NCBI GenBank assembly: GCA_914767715.1
Contig: OU612070.1
Coordinates: 12,605,501 to 12,665,500, forward strand
From: Membranipora membranacea
Lineage: Eukaryota > Bryozoa > Gymnolaemata > Cheilostomatida > Membraniporidae
Direction: 5' to 3'
DNA length: 60,000 nucleotides
A program made the position numbers and the translations under genes. Below are positions 50,713-60,000 of this stretch, one piece after another. The notes under the pieces were generated by a model. The model searched no databases. It was not told the origin of the DNA and saw only the letters and a list, made by a program, of their open reading frames with translations. Position 1 is the stretch's first letter. Each line of letters opens with the position of its first letter.

Positions 50713-52094
50713 GAATTATTCTTGATATTGATTAGAGAGAAATAAGTTGGCTCAGACAAAGGGCACCAAAGATAACGTTGTGCTGACAGTATCTATCATA
50801 TAACAAAAGTATGGTTTATTATATCTATCATGACATTTGTCCTCAGCTGTATAACGTTCAAGGATAAGTAGCTTACCTTTTATATCGAAGTATTGTTTTG
50901 TACTTCCAAAGGCAGCCTTCCCCTGCTTCCCTACCCTCTTGCTCTTATGGATATCAGTTTAGTCATGATCAGGCTCACTCCCTTTTGGAGGTTACAACCC
51001 CCAACCGTGAGCAGCTAGAGAATCTTGAGGGAAAACAAGATACCGTTAAAAATGCATCGGACTTAAGTTTTAAAGCATGGGCAACTCTGCACTGTCATAT
51101 TTCCATACCATCAAACCAGTGTAGACAACTATTTATGCGGCTTGGATAAATTAAATTTCCATTCAGTACTGTTTTCAGTAGCACAGGATTCAAATGGACA
51201 TGCAATTCAGCAACGACATCTTACCAGCTCCTGCCTTTCCTCTGGGAAGAGGTCAAACCTTATTACAGGGACTCTGAGACAACACCAGCCTGTATATTTC
51301 TCTCCGATTGTAGCTGAAGCATCATTGTTGCTAGTCGCAGCATCTGGATTGTGATAATACACAATAATGTATGATTGATTGATTGAAATATCTAGACTAA
51401 GAAAGTTACATGAAAATCGAATCAAACAAAGAATGCAGTACTAGGTCGGTACACAAAAAATTTTCCTATAATGAATAACAAGGTTTACATACATAAATCC
51501 TGAAACCTGATATTTTCAACACATAAATATGGCGGACCCCCTGTCAGTGAGTCACTCAAAAGTTTCGTAATCTTAGTTTGCCCTTGGGGACATAACCTGA
51601 TCATCAACTGTGTTATGCTGATGGTAAATTTCCCAGTAAGATTCCACGGACTGGTTCCGCTTACTGTGCTGAGTGTATGTCTGGTCGCCCACAAGCTGGG
51701 CCAAAACTGCCTCACATGCAGAGAGGTGGTTTGCCATTGAACCTGTTGTGCCGTTCTTGCAGATCGTTGTTGGTCCTGTAAGTCATTTTGAATACCGATA
51801 AGTTGTTGAGGACCAGGACATGCTGCTACATAGCCATGTTTTCCAACACGCTATACTGTTCTAATCAGCTCACAGCCTCAAATCAGTCATTTATGTGCTC
51901 TGCTGGCAGGTATGGGCAAGGCAAAGATCATTTGCAGGTGCTTCGTCACTCTAGGACTGTGGACAATATTGTTATCAATGATGAAATGCGAGATAAGATT
52001 AATGGCATAGGCAAAGGAAAGGTGCATAAATCTAAAACATAACAATTGTCATGCCTGAAGCTCAAAAGTGAACAAATCGCTCTTATGCTTTAAT

Positions 52095-53573
52095 TTAATT
52101 TTTAATCACTGATTGTTGGTTATTAGATATTGAAGGTGTATTAAGAGTTATAAAGCCATTTTTCTTGATACTGTCCCTTTCTAGCTTTTCCAGCTGGCTC
52201 CTTAAAATCTTCACTGCCTTTCTTATGTCTCCGATTGCATTGGTCTTGGCTAGTTGATACTCAGTCTGGGGAATGCTCGTTGTTCTCTGTTTAGCACTGT
52301 GCCTCAGTTTAATCAATGCAATTGCCGAGTCCTGTAAAATATCACGAATGTATGAGCAAATGTGCTGGATCAGACGTAACAAATATTTTGTTTTTCCTGT
52401 TACTGAGACAATCCCATAAATCTTAATTAAAAATAGAAATCCCTGTCTATTCAGTCGGTACAGTTTTTGGTCTTACCGTGTCCTGCATATCTGTATTTCT
52501 TGTGATCTCTGGGCTTGGCTGGCATCTCTTATAGTCACATCTTTCAAACAAATACAGATTTTGCATGCCGTGGAGATTTGGATAAATAACAGGCATCACA
52601 AAAAAAGCATAGCTCAGGTAAATAAAAATAATAATGCAAGAGGGAGTATTGATGGAAGCATAGTTGTAATTGCCAACGGGATCATTTCATTGGGATCGTC
52701 AAACATTGTAACTCGAGGCATCAACACAACACGTTTATCACACCCCTAGGGTCGGAGTTTGTGTGGTCTGATATGCTGATTGTGTTGATGGCGCAATTGA
52801 TATCATACAGTCATTCACTGTGATCTGGAATCTGTGTCACATAAGAAGTTGCAGTGGAGAGCAAGGATTTCAGAGGCCTTATTACCACAACAGAACTCAC
52901 AGTGAACCATGGATTCTCTTGGTAGCTGAATGGTAGATCAAAGAAACCTTTGTTCGAAAGATTTTTCACAGTAAATATTTGTTTGCAGGGAAATATGTTT
53001 GTCATATAATCTCTGAAACTGCAAGTTGGGTTTGCCAGTGAGACTATGTAGGATGCACCGTTAGACCCAGCAAACTGGAAAAAGTTGTCGCTTATCTTTG
53101 ACGAGACTTCAAGGTTCCTGAAGTTCTCTACTCGCCTAATACAATGCTGTATCATCTGTGATGTCATGTGGTGCAACCAATCAGGAATTGATTGTCATGG
53201 TTTTTGCCAGCGCCATCATCATACCGTTGGTAGGGAGTTAGTTGAAAACATGTTTTAACCAATGTAGACTCATCAAAAAAGTGCTCGCGGCAGATGGCAC
53301 CGGGCTTGTAGCTGAAAAGACAGGACTCGGAGATGAGGAAGCGAGCTCGGTGCATATAGGACAGCACTCTGATCATTTGAGGTGCATCTTGGGCCAGGAT
53401 GGGCAAGTCTCAGAGCAGGAGGTTCATTGTCTTTCTGCTTGGTTTGCGAGTTCTTAACTTTCTCAGGGGGCTTTACTTTAGCAATGGCTTGGACTATTGA
53501 TGATGCTTCCGCTGCATCTGATCTGAAGTCTACAACAAAATATGAGGGGATATTGAATATAAAAGAGGAGTGA
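52095..53573 (-). pseudogene. SWIM zinc-finger domain gene, degraded
   Basis: The core exon (about 53176-52901) reads FFQFAGSNGASYIVSLANP, TCSFRDYMTNIFPCKQIFTV and later GFFDLPFSYQENPWFT. It follows the SWIM layout CxCx(n)CxH and the downstream aromatic/LP..Y segment seen in MULE-associated SWIM proteins. The second Cys is F and the final His is Q, so two zinc ligands are lost. It ends at a perfect donor gtgagt and joins in phase 0 to a last exon from 52345 to 52095 (DSAIALIKLRHSAKQ; an RSQLEKLERD helix). Upstream, a frame at 53164-53406 (RVLSYMHRARFLISESC) and an exon near 53500 are out of register. No left-arm partner was found. Confidence 0.55.
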
Positions 53574-54498
53574 ATATTCCAGAAATTTCATTAGCAAAAA
53601 TTAACTATTGCGAATAGTTTAATCTAGGGAGAACCCTAAAACAAAATTGAAAGATAATACAAGTTTTCATTTCAAACATTTGAATTAAAACATCGCATAC
53701 AAATATGAGTTGCCCACTCCTAGACGTAGTGAAGACAAATCGAAGGACCTGGAGCAACAGAAGCATTGATTGTTTTGGTTCATATAAATTAAACAAACGG
53801 GGATGAAAATCGCAACATAGCGTGCCAAGACATTTTCACGAACCTGTTATCACGTATCAGACACCATCAGCTATTCAACTCTAGCAAACTTTGGTACAGT
53901 TCCTTCTTCTACTAGCCTCTCTGCTTTAAGCTCACACACATCTTCCTTAAGTTCGAGCATAAGCACACCTAACATACGTATATCCTCTGAAACATACACA
54001 CAATCATAAAAAAATGATTTGAAAATTTGTGCTCATATGTATTAGTTTTTGCAAGCACCTTATCATTGAAAATATAGTTATTGCAAGATTTATCTAGCAA
54101 TATGAAAATTTGGCTACATTATTTTGCTATTGATTGATAAGATTCAAATAATTGCATATAAAACATCCCTTTTCCGTATTATTTCTACTTGAATTGCCAA
54201 CTGGCGAATACTGCTTACACAGACGAGCGCCACTTCTTTGCTTGCAGGATGTCTTAGATGAGATTATTCATCTGCTCTGATTTATAATAATATGAAATGT
54301 TTATACACACTTTTTTTTTCTCCACGTTACAGTTCAGTTGAAAAGCACACATTTAGCAGCAAAAAATATTATCTTCAGGTAGAAAAATTATGTTTGTTTG
54401 TTTTGTTTTGTTTGTTTTAATGTACACTCTTTATCCAAAGATGCTAACATCGAGATAAAAATGAATTATGAGATAAAAAGTTATAAAAATAATACACG

Positions 54499-54878
54499 CT
54501 AGGAAAAATAGACTGGGTTCTTCAGGATAGCCTTGCCACACTTGGCGGTTCGTGATCGTTTGATGTATACATCAGTCTGACACTTGCTAACGGATCTCAT
54601 CGGTCTTAGACTAGGTTCCTGATTGAGTTTGTATATCAACGAATGATCGCTGAGCATACATCCCGTAGTTTGTCGCATAGAGTTGTGAGTTTCACAGCTA
54701 CAAGTCTGCCAGTATAATGTTCGATGTCGTGGAAGATTATGCGTAGAGCTAATTTCTGGATTTTCTCTATTTCGTCTTTGTGATAGGCCGCTAGAAACGG
54801 GTACCATGCAGGGGCAGAATAGGTGACAGTTGGCAGTATTTGAGCCCGATACATGATGATACAGCACAGGCTATTCAA
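54499..54878 (-). mobile_element. LINE reverse-transcriptase fragment, frameshifted
   Basis: The minus strand reads PTVTYSAPAWYPFLAAYHKD then EIEKIQKLALRIIF, the thumb-region signature of non-LTR retrotransposon polymerases (TYxxPxW.PFL....ExxQ..A.R.I). Downstream residues continue only after a frame change. The segment of about 54405-54895 has no counterpart in the left arm, where flanking homology pairs about 475 and 590, so it inserted after duplication or was lost on the left. Confidence 0.72.
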
Positions 54879-55051
54879 AGCACAGGCTATTTAAAGGCTA
54901 GGAACAGCACAAGCTATTCAAAGCACAGGAATATGAAGATTAGTAAAAATGAGATAAAAATTTGATGAGAACAAAAAAAGTTTTCAAATCAAGACATTCC
55001 TTCCAATTGTCAATTTGATATGAAAATATTTGCTTTGCAGTTGATTCTTAC

Positions 55052-55440
55052 ATGATGGATGACTCTGTCCATCAACTGAGTAGCAGTCATCTCTCCGGCA
55101 TTGTACTCCCCCATATTTTGTAAAGCCGTTTGCTAGCTATCTTCTCTGTCACCCTTTTACTCTGCTGCCAACGCCTCGCGGTATAGATTTTTTATACGCT
55201 TGTAAAAAGGAGGGGCTCCATCCTTGTGTGCAAATCTATCAATGAGCAAAAACAATATGTGAACATTTCTATAATAAAGGGGAAGAGATGAATAAAGAAG
55301 GTATACAGAAAATGCCACAGCGTTGTCTATAAAATGTGAAAATTATTAATTTTTGCTGTCTTAAGGGCCTCGCTTGCAGAAATAAATACTTGCCTATCAT
55401 TTACTTTGAGATGCCACCCTTCCACATCGTTGGCCTCTAG
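55052..55440 (-). pseudogene. MULE-like transposase 3' exons, right-arm copy
   Basis: Exon one ends at 55390 with NDVEGWHLKVNDRQ before donor gtattt. Exon two (55235-55052) begins FAHKDGAPPFYKRIKNLYRE after acceptor gatag and ends ATQLMDRVIHH in another frame before donor gtaaga. The order (an NDVEGWH motif, then a basic helix, then a QL segment) fits MULE-type transposase proteins. An in-frame TAA and frame changes in exon two make it a pseudogene. A third partial copy lies at 56480-56665. An overlapping 60-residue frame at 55397-55579 is read in a different register. Confidence 0.45.
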
Positions 55441-55889
55441 CGTCCTTCATATGCTTCATGAGATAGATTCTAACATCTGACTCACTCGCCTTGAAACGCG
55501 ATTTCAAGGCATCTGAAACAAGTACGTAAAATGCTTTGTCCTGTCTCAGTTCAGCAAATATGTATAAAAATGGCAACATTTAAAGGCAGCGGTGATATGA
55601 TAGTTAGGCATGGTAGATCACTGATACCAGGGTTTCATGAAATTACTCACTATCCTAATCACAACATGGCATTGAAATTCTCACCAGAATACACATACCC
55701 ATAATTATGGTGTAGAGCGGAGCCATTTCTAAGGCAGCCTGCTTCATCATTCATGAGACGGTTCATCAAATTAGTGTCACCTTTCCATGATCCCTCCTAT
55801 TTCGACAGCTTCAGAACCTGTGAAACAAAATTCGGTGGGTTTATTGTGGTTCCCGTGTAGCCTTGAAGCGCAGCAACTATTTTTTAAAA

Positions 55890-56190
55890 AGTAGCCGCAT
55901 AACATGCCATTCACCACTAGCCACCACGTCCATGTACTGTTTTAACACCGCCAAAGTGTAGCCCTCGACATAATATTGAATCAGGTGGGTGGCCTCACGA
56001 TTACTGACATTGCCCATCCAGACATACTTCAAAGAGTTCTCACAAAATAGTGTAACTCGTCTACATCTCTGGCTCTAGGAGGAGTTATGGGAAGCGACAA
56101 CAATTTCAACAATTTCGATGACTCACTTGGTGGTCCCTGACGCAACTCCTTAGCTCCGAATATTATCACTTCATCCACTCCAATTTATTA
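55890..56190 (-). pseudogene. Unrecognised duplicated exon-like module, copy 2
   Basis: Minus strand: VDEVIIFGAKELRQ, then SLPITPPRARDVDELHYF, a one-base shift, then KYVWMGNVSNREATHL and GYTLAVLKQYMDVVASGEWH. It is similar in order to 48410-48720 and retains a longer 3' part. It lies beyond 55374, in DNA whose mirror is outside the window. Confidence 0.4.
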
Positions 56191-56479
56191 TATCATTATA
56201 GCATCATCATTATATCAGCATCAGCATTATAGCATTATATCTTTTATCAGTCCTTTTCAATAGCAGTACATAGTGATCACAATAGTTAATGATAATTATT
56301 AACAGTATAGACTGTAAGATGTGACTGTTTTGAGGCCCTTTTGCAAGACTTATTGCATACTATTTGAATTCTCTATTCCCTGTGTTATTTTTGGTCAAAC
56401 ACAACAGTGGGAAAATTCAGTGGCACAAATATCTTACATTCTTGATCCCCTCTTCTGTCATTCATAATTGAATTCATGT

Positions 56480-56665
56480 CAATATTACATGATGGAAGAC
56501 TCAGTCCATCAACTGAGTAGCAGTCATCTCATCGGCATTGTACTGCCCCCGTATTTTGAATAGCCACTTGCTGTTCTCTTTCACCCTTCTACTCATAATA
56601 TCTTGCAGCAGCAGAGGGTTGGTGCAGCCATCGCATCGTGGTATAGATTTGTACTAGTTTGTACA
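56480..56665 (-). pseudogene. Third copy of the MULE-like C-terminal exon
   Basis: Minus strand: SRRVKENSKWLFKIRGQYN, then ADEMTATQLMD and a stop. It keeps the seven bases deleted from the left-arm copy and shows the 3' part of the exon in one frame. The 5' part is interrupted near 56600. It is separated from the second copy by about 1.4 kb. Confidence 0.4.
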
Positions 56666-56814
56666 TAGGAGATGGATAAAGAGGATATACAGTAAATGCC
56701 ATCATTAACTTTGTGATGCCACCCTTCCACATCCTTGTTAGTTTTTATTGAAATCATAAACTGGCTCCATTCCTTCGGTTCTCATAGCTCGAACCACGTA
56801 TCCCCACATCGGTA

Positions 56815-56945
56815 TTTTCCACAGCTGGGTTTTCCGACAACAGGATTTTCCACATAGTATGGTTTTCACCACATCAGGGTATTTCCACACCATGGATTTA
56901 TCCGGTGCATGGATTTCCCCTAGCTCGGTTCTGAGCCGTAGGTTT
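56815..56945 (-). repeat. Minisatellite, same 20-bp family, inverted tract
   Basis: Read on the minus strand this tract gives the same ggggaaaccn..tgtgg units as the two left-hand tracts. It lies outside the visible right arm, in DNA whose mirror would be left of the window. Confidence 0.7.
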
Positions 56946-56949
56946 TTTA

Positions 56950-58500
56950 AAGATAATATGATGGTTTCTTTGCGTGGCCTTTAATTTTACAATGAACCAA
57001 CCAGCTTTCCATTATCATTTAATTAAACCTGCTTGCTAAATAAATTACATTCACTATTGTGTTGTTATAGAATGAGCCTTCACAGTTTAAGACAATATAA
57101 TATAATAGGCTTGATTTTACATGTAATGTGTTTCTATGTAATGACAAGACCACCTACTACTACTACTACTACACATGAATAAAGATTACTCATGTAAACT
57201 TCACCCTCACAAACAAAACACTTACCACTCAGCGAGAACCAACAATGATTTAGATAGAAACATTGAACTGGCCTGTGGCAGGGTTGCCAACTGCAACTAT
57301 AGCAAAACTGACAAATTTACTTGAAAATGGGCTAAGCACTAGGGCTGCAGTAATTCTTTTCTGACTGGTATTCCCAATACAAGTTAGAGACAGTAAGCTC
57401 AACTTGATGTAAATAAGTCATTAAAAATCTTCCAGGATCAGGGTACCCCCTCATTCTGTGGTTGACAGTTAAATTTTCAAGTTACTTGTCATGTACTGAG
57501 GGTAATCAAAGGTCTCTTAGAATGAATACTGACATTATACAGAGTGACAGTGTAGTAGATACCAAACATTGTAGCGATCGATTGCTCTCCAATGATAGAT
57601 TCAGCTCCTTGCTGGCACACACAGACAGGTCTTCCTTATTCATAGTACGAGTTTGGTCAGCCAAAGATAATACTCCCGGACAGTAATAAAACCGTAATCC
57701 ATATTCATCATAGGTGCGTTTCTAAACTGCTACACCGCTGACTGTCTATCATAACATGTACCGGTAGCATCATTGCCTGAAAATGAGACAAAATTCATTT
57801 CTTAATAAATAGCTGTCTGTTTGAAATCAAATCAATAGAACATAACCTGATGTGATGTGACCCACCAAGTTGACATATATGCATAAATATTAAAATCAAG
57901 TTTGCTGTTAAAATGATTCAACTTACCCTTTGGAATGCCTGAGCGGAAAGTCAACAATGCCAAATGAGGGAAACTAGAATTCACTTTCAGCTGGCAGAAT
58001 AGTCATGTGACTATATTTTGCCTACCTCATTCATATCTGCTCTGATCATTTGAAGATAGATGGTAGCATCAGGAATTGAACGAGTGCTTGCGTTCAAGGA
58101 AACGCTTTCACCCAAGTACTCACTTGCACATGCTAATTGTCCATTGAATGAGGGATTTTCCAGGTATTTATCACAAAACCTAATAGTAAGACAATGAACG
58201 CCTATTTACTATTGAGAACAAAGGCACATGTTTCTGTTGTGAATGCCCAGCAACATCATTTTGCTTTTGACTATCAACTGTTTTAAATAACAAATCACCA
58301 ATAAGCTCAAAGAATTGTCTTCTGATTTTTGACTTTTGCTTTCATGATCTAAGCAGGGAGTTCGCGACAAAATTACTGGTCTAAGTCAGCATTCTCAGGC
58401 ATCAAATTGGAGGGATTTATTGTAGAATAGATGATAACTGTACAATGCTCTTTGATGATACATTGTCAGACTAAGCTAAATAAAAAATTAACAGCAACAT
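56950..58500. other. No supported gene
   Basis: AT-rich sequence with one plus-strand open frame (57462-57686) rich in Ser/Arg and without a recognised motif or splice context. Acceptor and donor words are present, but I could not build exons. Confidence 0.4.
57151..57171. repeat. (CTA)n microsatellite
   Basis: Seven trinucleotide units, cctactactactactactac. Confidence 0.85.
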
Positions 58501-58510
58501 AAAAAAAACA

Positions 58511-60000
58511 TTAAATATCAGACTTCACCACACAGTTGTTGGTCCAGATCTTAAGAGAAGGTACTCTATTTGACAGTTTCTCTTGCTTGAGGCATATCAC
58601 ACCTCGTCTTCTGTCAAGCTGAAAGAGAACAAACCCATATGAATAATAGGTACATGTTCAAGAGTAGGAGGTGGCCCAGTTGGTTAGAGCGCCTATCCTA
58701 TCAGGTTCAAATACAAACGCAGTCCATAAACTACGAGCTTCAGGCTTACATCATGGTTTACATTCTCCACTCCCTTGGTATGAACATTCACACTGTTATA
58801 TGAGTTGAACTCTTATCCAGCAACACTATGACTGCCGAAAATCTTAAAGGGTAGAGGTAGCTCTTATTAGAAAAAATGTTCAACTTTTTTGTCTACATAT
58901 ATATCAGTTAGTAGAGAGTATACCCTGAATATTGTGAAACTAAGCACCAGAAATGTCAACCATTTACCTCTTTGATGTGCCTTGCTGCATTGCCTGATAT
59001 AAATGCTAGCCTGAACACTTCTGCTTCATCCTCAGAGCTCATAAGCTGACAGAAAAAGTTTACCCTCTTCCGGCAGTTGTGCCCTTTTTCGACCTTCAAG
59101 CTTCTATAAAGTTGCATTTATAATTTGTTGCTGAAATCTTGTTTTGGAGTCAAATGCATTAGGTATATGTATCATTTTCTTGGGAATACCTGGATGTATT
59201 GTCATCAATTTATTGAATAGAAATGCCCAATTCATCCCTGTATACAAACGTTGCCAACCAACCCATATATTCCTATATTTTCAAGTGCTGCAAAACAAAC
59301 AAGAAACCCCAATGGGTCAGCAGCAATGCTTGTAGTGTTCACTGATGTATGATTGACACAATTAGTTTTGTAAATCTTCCCGCCTCCATGATACAATGAT
59401 AATATATTAAATTTGGGAAACCCCTTGTCTTACCAGATGTTTCTTTTTATTAATTCTCTCCCTCGCAATCTCTCTTTCTGACTTGACCTTACCGCTCTGT
59501 CGGATCCCTCTGTATGACATCTTCGAGATGGTTATGCTGTCAGCTTTCGAGTAGCCTCTTGCCGTCATGGCATCGGTGAAGAGCAGGGCTACTCTGTGAT
59601 TATTCTCTGACAGGAAGCTGGAAAGAGAGGCTCTCAATAATCAATCAGAACTAAAGAACAATAAAATAAATTGAGTATTTATGTAGAACAAAGGTAACTT
59701 ACTCTAGACAGAATAAAAGGTCTTTGCTTATGAGCATGGTAAAGAGTTATTTTATCTTTCTCACTTGACCGCACCAGCTTATTTCAATTCAAATAATTAA
59801 ATCATTCAATTATTGACAACATTCTGGATAAACATTGCCCCTATAGCACTTACGCAATAAAACGGACAGGCCACTTTCGATTTCTACTGCCATAGAAAAG
59901 CTCATTAGAGCCAGGGATAAAGCATTCAAAAAGAGATGCATGTTCTGGAAAGTTTTGCGTGCTTTGGTACAACGTAGTATCAGAGGCAGTAAAAGGGCAT
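58511..60000 (-). CDS. Unrecognised multi-exon gene, 3' four exons (runs off the window)
   Basis: Exons: beyond 60000 to 59854, 59617-59434, 59093-58968 and 58618-58511 (stop TAA). Phases join exactly (2/1, 0/0, 0/0) with donors gtaagt, gtaaga and gtaaat and acceptors tttccag, cttgaag and tttcag. The third acceptor is the least certain. About 190 residues are visible: FPEHASLFECFIPGSNELFY and SRNRKWPVRF; then NHRVALLFTDAMTARGYSKA and a basic helix KSEREIARERINKKK; then NFFCQLMSSEDEAEVFRLAF; then RRRGVICLKQEK, ending CVVKSDI. No signal peptide or membrane span is in this part. I do not recognise the family. A tRNA-like relic sits in the last intron. Confidence 0.6.
58662..58725 (+). repeat. 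tRNA-like relic (A box and near-B box)
   Basis: The sequence tggcccagttgg matches the polymerase III A-box consensus, and ggttcaaatac is one base from a B box. The spacing is too short for a full tRNA because most of the anticodon arm is missing. It is probably a tRNA-derived SINE fragment. It lies in the last intron of the minus-strand gene at 58511-60000. Confidence 0.4.

Larger units (their letters stand above)
34958..55374 (-). repeat. Right arm of giant inverted duplication
   Basis: This is the mirror partner of the left arm. The sum of paired coordinates shifts stepwise: about 58100 near the inner end, 54800-55000 around the temptin gene, about 56600 in the tandem-module zone and about 55374 at the outer end. 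Each step marks an insertion or deletion in one arm. The largest step, about 3.2 kb, is the left-only block at 15545-19345. Sequence beyond 55374 would pair with DNA left of the window, so the true outer end cannot be seen here. Confidence 0.93.

Noticed and set aside
54499-54867. 122-residue minus-strand open frame as a gene
   Set aside because: It overlaps the LINE polymerase fragment in another register; the polymerase reading explains the conservation better.
1-60000. Assembly artefact joining two haplotypes as an inverted pair
   Set aside because: The arms differ by roughly 10-20% in non-coding DNA, have separate transposon insertions and are separated by unique sequence; still worth testing with long reads.

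Overview
This is nuclear DNA from an invertebrate animal. It is AT-rich, its genes are split by GT..AG introns with many short exons, and it holds TATA boxes, AATAAA signals, LINE, hAT, MULE-like and MITE debris and a tRNA-derived SINE. There are no bacterial operons, rRNA genes or CRISPR arrays. A temptin-type secreted protein, a kinesin-light-chain-type TPR segment and SWIM/MULE-like proteins would suit a sponge or another early-branching or lophotrochozoan animal. The phylum is inference.

The dominant structure is a very large, diverged inverted duplication. The left arm runs from 1 (and continues off the window) to about 23172. The right arm runs from about 34958 to at least 55374 in the opposite orientation. 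Matching pairs include 118-240 with 55200-55260, 2449-2560 with 53870-53970, 8355-8870 with 50850-51370, 10890-10950 with 45650-45710, 13107-14335 with 40452-41903, 14740-15540 with 39250-40100, 19350-20760 with 37690-38660, and 22600-23172 with 34958-35700. Identity by eye is roughly 80-90% in non-coding DNA and about 94% in the best exon. A single-copy spacer of about 11.8 kb (23173-34957) separates the arms.

The arms differ by clean insertions and deletions. The left arm alone carries a 281-bp TA-flanked palindromic MITE (839-1119), an about 1.1-kb insertion (1325-2425), an about 5.2-kb block with a LINE tail and minisatellites (3130-8350), a TTAA-flanked foldback element (12328-12634) whose precise empty site survives in the right arm at 42622-42625, and an about 3.8-kb block (15545-19345) with an intact single-exon membrane-protein gene. 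The right arm alone carries an extra tandem unit (about 42650-44320), KLC-TPR, hAT and MULE-like fragments (46920-50712), SWIM-domain exons (52095-53570) and a LINE fragment (54405-54895).

Genes that look intact: a three-exon divergent GTPase in the spacer (29273-30399, minus) with TATA box and polyA signal; a 228-residue single-pass membrane protein with an ITAM-like tail (15637-16323, minus); and the 3' part of an unrecognised four-exon gene at the right edge (58511 to beyond 60000, minus). A plus-strand set of phase-compatible exons at 737-3416 is open on the left and broken on the right. The temptin-like gene is present once per arm and each copy has its own lesions, so it reads as a duplicated gene pair in decay or as one affected by sequence errors. 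The genes form no obvious pathway. The interest lies in the palindromic architecture and in how it records later transposon insertions.
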